A model generated the notes under the pieces. That model was given only the letters and a program-made list of their open reading frames with translations. It searched no databases and was not told the origin of the DNA. Positions 7,162 through 8,491 of a stretch of DNA of 8,491 nucleotides are shown here, piece after piece (the stretch's first letter is position 1; each line of letters begins with the position of its first letter). Origin of the DNA: Planctomycetota bacterium (GTDB lineage Bacteria > Planctomycetota > Phycisphaerae > Sedimentisphaerales > SM23-30); NCBI GenBank assembly GCA_022705365.1, contig JAKJEP010000131.1, positions 1-8,491 on the forward strand, in the 5' to 3' direction. The position numbers were made by a program, and so were the translations under genes.

Positions 7162-7203
7162 TAAAACATGGGTAAAACATATATAAATATATAGTAAAAC
7201 ATG
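7162..7203 (+). repeat. TAAAACAT triple repeat around an AT palindrome
   Basis: TAAAACAT occurs at 7162-7169, 7173-7180 and 7195-7202. Between the last two lies an inverted repeat, ATATAT-AA-ATATAT (7179-7192). It belongs to the C-poor repeat tract. No gene or protein-binding role can be assigned. Confidence 0.45.
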
Positions 7204-7257
7204 AGTAGAAATGAAGGGTATCGGCGCGAGGCAATTGAGACGTAAATCCTAAATTTT

Positions 7258-7302
7258 AATTTCGAAATTCTAGACAATGTCAAATTTTCAAAATTCGAAT
7301 TT
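7258..7302. repeat. Two 12-bp perfect AT-rich palindromes
   Basis: AATTTCGAAATT (7258-7269) and AAATTCGAATTT (7291-7302) are both perfect palindromes with starts 33 bp apart, in a CAAATTTTCAAAA-type low-complexity tract. They could be paired operator-like sites, but no gene starts nearby, so they more likely belong to the degenerate repeat material. Confidence 0.5.
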
Positions 7303-7374
7303 CAAAAAAATGACGGAGCAAAAATCAAAAATTGGAAGAGAAAAATTTTGAACAGAAGGCAAGGAAGGTCGCAA

Positions 7375-7392
7375 AGGCTGGGAAGCCTGCAC
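7375..7392. repeat. Small inverted repeat, second copy of AAGCCTGCAC word
   Basis: AGGCT (7375-7379), GGGA (7380-7383) and AGCCT (7384-7388) form a 5-bp stem whose loop would be a GNRA-type tetraloop if transcribed. It shares AAGCCTGCAC with the island at 6928-6937, which suggests two diverged copies of one dispersed element. Confidence 0.4.
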
Positions 7393-7406
7393 CGTTTAGG
7401 TATGGG

Positions 7407-7442
7407 ATGGACTTAATGGACGAGATGGACGAGATGGACGTA
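7407..7442 (+). repeat. 9-bp tandem repeat, four ATGGACNNN units
   Basis: ATGGAC occurs with an exact 9-bp period at 7407, 7416, 7425 and 7434. The following triplets are TTA, GAG, GAG and GTA. The period keeps frame (Met-Asp-X), but no extended reading frame or ribosome site supports translation. It is a simple minisatellite in non-coding DNA. Confidence 0.75.
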
Positions 7443-7508
7443 CTGGGCGGGGGATCATAAGAAAGGCGAAATTGCTGAAAATAGCTGGGGGATTACAATA
7501 TTAATGAA

Positions 7509-7537
7509 TTGACAAGGGGAGGAAATGTTAGGAGAAT
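7509..7537 (+). promoter_or_regulatory. Candidate promoter of the small membrane-protein gene
   Basis: A perfect TTGACA (7509-7514) is followed at 17 bp by GAGAAT (7532-7537), which matches the -10 consensus at four of six positions. Transcription would start near 7544, giving a leader of about 120 nt before ATG 7668. The weak -10 keeps confidence low. Confidence 0.3.
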
Positions 7538-7667
7538 CAGGGGCAGATTCAAAAATGTGCGGTGTTCATAGATATACAACTAACCAGGAAAAGAGTTTTC
7601 ATTTCGCCTGCCGGTTGTGAGCCGGAGGGCTGCTTTATTACCTGTAAAATAAGGAGCATCGGGAATC

Positions 7668-7940
7668 ATGATCAAGGAATGGAATCAAAAGAGTTTTTAC
7701 TTCGGCATACCCGGCATTATCCTCCAGATTGTCGGACGTATTATGATGAACCCAGACGGCGGAAAAGCGGGGCTGGGACTGTTGATGGCACTGGCTGGTA
7801 CGGGGCTGCTGCTGGCGGGCTTTGCGTATTATGCCAAGGCGAAGGGCCGTCATCCGGCGTGGTGCCTGATGGCGTTTCTCTCGATCATCGGCCTGATTGT
7901 TCTGGCCTGTTTGAAAGATAGATCGGGGACATCGGCGTAG
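7668..7940 (+). CDS. Small three-helix membrane protein, function unknown
   Basis: This 90-aa protein is hydrophobic, with three likely membrane segments at about 10-26 (FYFGIPGIILQIVGRIM), 35-55 (GLGLLMALAGTGLLLAGF) and 64-82 (AWCLMAFLSIIGLIVLACL). The middle loop YAKAKGRHPAW is basic, and the pattern A-K-G-R-x-P-A-W before the last helix resembles small conserved membrane proteins I associate with planctomycete-type genomes. That resemblance is from memory and I cannot name a family. It has no catalytic motif. AAGGAG at 7651-7656 lies 11 bp upstream of the ATG, slightly long but credible, and it could be masked by a stem between 7633-7639 and 7648-7654. The gene stands alone: repeat-rich non-coding DNA precedes it and a possible terminator hairpin lies about 55 bp after its stop. 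The reading frame is well supported; the role is unknown. Confidence 0.75.
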   Translation: MIKEWNQKSFYFGIPGIILQIVGRIMMNPDGGKAGLGLLMALAGTGLLLAGFAYYAKAKGRHPAWCLMAFLSIIGLIVLACLKDRSGTSA

Positions 7941-7993
7941 GGGATCTGGCAAAAAGGAACCTGGAAAGAATGCAAGAGAAGATAAACGGAAAC

Positions 7994-8014
7994 ACGGACC
8001 GGCTTGGCCGTTTT
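7994..8014 (+). terminator. Possible intrinsic terminator after the small membrane gene
   Basis: ACGGACC (7994-8000) can pair with GGCCGT (8006-8011) around a 5-nt loop, with one bulged A, and the stem runs into a short T run (8011-8014). The stem is short and the T tract is only four bases, so this would be a weak terminator at best. Confidence 0.35.
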
Positions 8015-8019
8015 ACTCA

Positions 8020-8070
8020 CCGCCTTTGGCGGCACGGATGGCACGGATAAAAATAGTTAGTGGTTAGTGG
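8020..8070. repeat. Hairpin followed by short tandem repeats
   Basis: CCGCC-TTT-GGCGG (8020-8032) is a perfect 5-bp stem. It overlaps two tandem copies of GGCACGGAT (8031-8039, 8040-8048), and two tandem copies of TTAGTGG follow (8057-8063, 8064-8070). The run looks like assorted low-complexity intergenic words, not a gene or defined element. Confidence 0.5.
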
Positions 8071-8127
8071 TGGATAAACATTTAACCACAAAGAACATGA
8101 AAGGCAAGAAGGAAAAGCGGGCTTTGC

Positions 8128-8208
8128 TATTACATCCGTTGATTAATAGACAAGAAATATACGGGTATTACATCCGTTGATTAATAGACAAGAAATATAC
8201 GGGTATTA
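8128..8208 (+). repeat. Perfect 38-bp tandem duplication
   Basis: A 38-bp unit starting TATTACATCCGTTG and ending AAATATACGGG is present twice without a mismatch (8128-8165 and 8166-8203). The first five bases of a third copy (TATTA) follow at 8204-8208. Complete identity implies a recent slippage or duplication event. There is no spacer, so it is not CRISPR-like. It ends about 18 bp before the DUF2007-like remnant. Confidence 0.9.
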
Positions 8209-8226
8209 AAACCAGTAGGTGTGTAA

Positions 8227-8442
8227 TGGCCTGTTGATTACCTTGAAGCGGACTCTATAAAGCAGGCTTTGGAACAAAAAGAAATCAGTTGCTTTATCGA
8301 AGGGGAAAATATAGTGAGCTGTTCTGGATGTGGACCATTCGGTAACGCCGGAAGATGGCGGATGCGGCTTCTTGTTAAATGTAAGGATGCGGAACGAGCG
8401 AAAGATATTATTGAAGCGCAAGAATGGCCAAGATACGCTTGA
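8227..8442 (+). pseudogene. DUF2007-like protein remnant lacking a start codon
   Basis: A plus-strand frame of 71 sense codons runs from just after an in-frame TAA (8224-8226) to TGA (8440-8442). It reads like a small DUF2007 (putative signal-transducing) domain: LEADSIKQALEQKEISCFIEGEN, given here in two parts as LEADSIKQALEQ and KEISCFIEGEN, then RWRMRLLVKCKDAERAKDII near the end. Family members normally begin with a short strand just before the LEADxIK helix. Here no ATG or GTG precedes that helix in frame; the only candidates are a TTG at 8269 and a GTG at 8311, both of which would cut into or past it. The insertion SCSGCGPFGNAG between the two halves is Cys- and Gly-rich. The 38-bp duplication sits immediately upstream, so the 5' end was probably lost in a rearrangement. 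The domain assignment is from pattern recognition and moderately sure; a sequencing indel or an unusual start is the alternative. Confidence 0.5.
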
Positions 8443-8491
8443 GCCTTTGATCTGGAGGATTATAAGAGTTTTGTTATTAAGAGGTTATATA

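Larger units (their letters stand above)
6689..7667. other. Repeat-rich non-coding tract, 979 bp
   Basis: No convincing protein gene is seen between the YhaM-like gene and the small membrane-protein gene. Frames of 60-72 codons on either strand are low-complexity and have no credible ribosome site. The tract is AT-rich and built from changing short repeats: 33-bp tandem units (6694-6812), recurring GTAAGATG/TTAAGATG words (around 6855, 6895, 7080 and 7100), three TAAAACAT copies (7162, 7173, 7195), palindromes (7258-7302) and ATGGAC repeats (7407-7442). A GC-richer insert lies at 6922-6990. This may be decayed or repeat-expanded intergenic DNA. Confidence 0.7.

Noticed and set aside
7101..7283. 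Minus-strand frame of 60 codons rich in Phe, Ile and Tyr
   Set aside because: It is the complement of A- and G-rich low-complexity DNA; the hydrophobic look comes from base composition. There is no ribosome site.
8039..8056. Sigma-54 promoter beginning TGGCAC
   Set aside because: The -24-like TGGCACGG is not followed by a TTGCA-type -12 element at the required spacing, and no gene lies suitably downstream.
8128..8208. CRISPR-like array
   Set aside because: The two 38-bp copies are directly adjacent with no spacers and no cas genes are in the window, so this is a tandem duplication.
8206..8421. Minus-strand frame of 71 codons
   Set aside because: It lies opposite the DUF2007-like frame, which has a clear protein-family pattern; this one does not.
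8454..8491. GGAGG followed by a TTG at 8471 as the start of a next gene
   Set aside because: Only seven codons remain before the window ends and the 12-bp spacing is long; it cannot be supported.

Overview
The window most likely comes from a member of the Planctomycetota, possibly class Phycisphaerae. This is inferred from family resemblance only: the style of the histidine kinase (HLAHEIRNPL, then a late LxDFLRYA helix) and the GGDEF domain with an extra loop and a TISGGLASYP strand. There is no rRNA or other marker to prove it. Coding regions are moderately GC-rich and densely packed. The right-hand third is mostly AT-rich, repeat-filled non-coding DNA.

Region 1 (1-3298, + strand): the 3' two thirds of pnp (polynucleotide phosphorylase), then a short membrane-anchored histidine kinase and an NtrC-type sigma-54-dependent response regulator. 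Gaps are 60 and 25 bp, so the three may be co-transcribed. The kinase and regulator form an evident two-component pair.

Region 2 (3326-5375, - strand): a two-gene operon convergent with region 1 and driven by a near-consensus sigma-70 promoter (TTGACA, 17 bp, TATCAT). The first gene encodes an unrecognised 193-aa protein with a receiver-like N-terminal domain, a disordered linker and a C-terminal SEEELKALLG tail. The second encodes a diguanylate cyclase with an intact GGDEF motif and I-site. Its N-terminal receiver domain has lost the phospho-acceptor Asp (N64) and the conserved Lys (W114). This pair is the best candidate here for an undescribed signalling module: c-di-GMP synthesis apparently controlled by degenerate receivers rather than by phosphorylation.

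Region 3 (5376-6688): a 341-bp divergent promoter region, then a + strand gene for a YhaM-type OB-fold/HD-domain 3'-5' exoribonuclease. The window thus carries two 3'-5' RNA-degrading enzymes.

Region 4 (6689-8491): about 980 bp without a convincing gene. It holds imperfect 33-bp tandem repeats, a strongly C-depleted tract, 9-bp ATGGAC repeats, AT-rich palindromes and short dispersed inverted repeats. Then come a gene for a small three-helix membrane protein, more short repeats, a perfect 38-bp tandem duplication, and a DUF2007-like reading frame that lacks a start codon and looks like a remnant.
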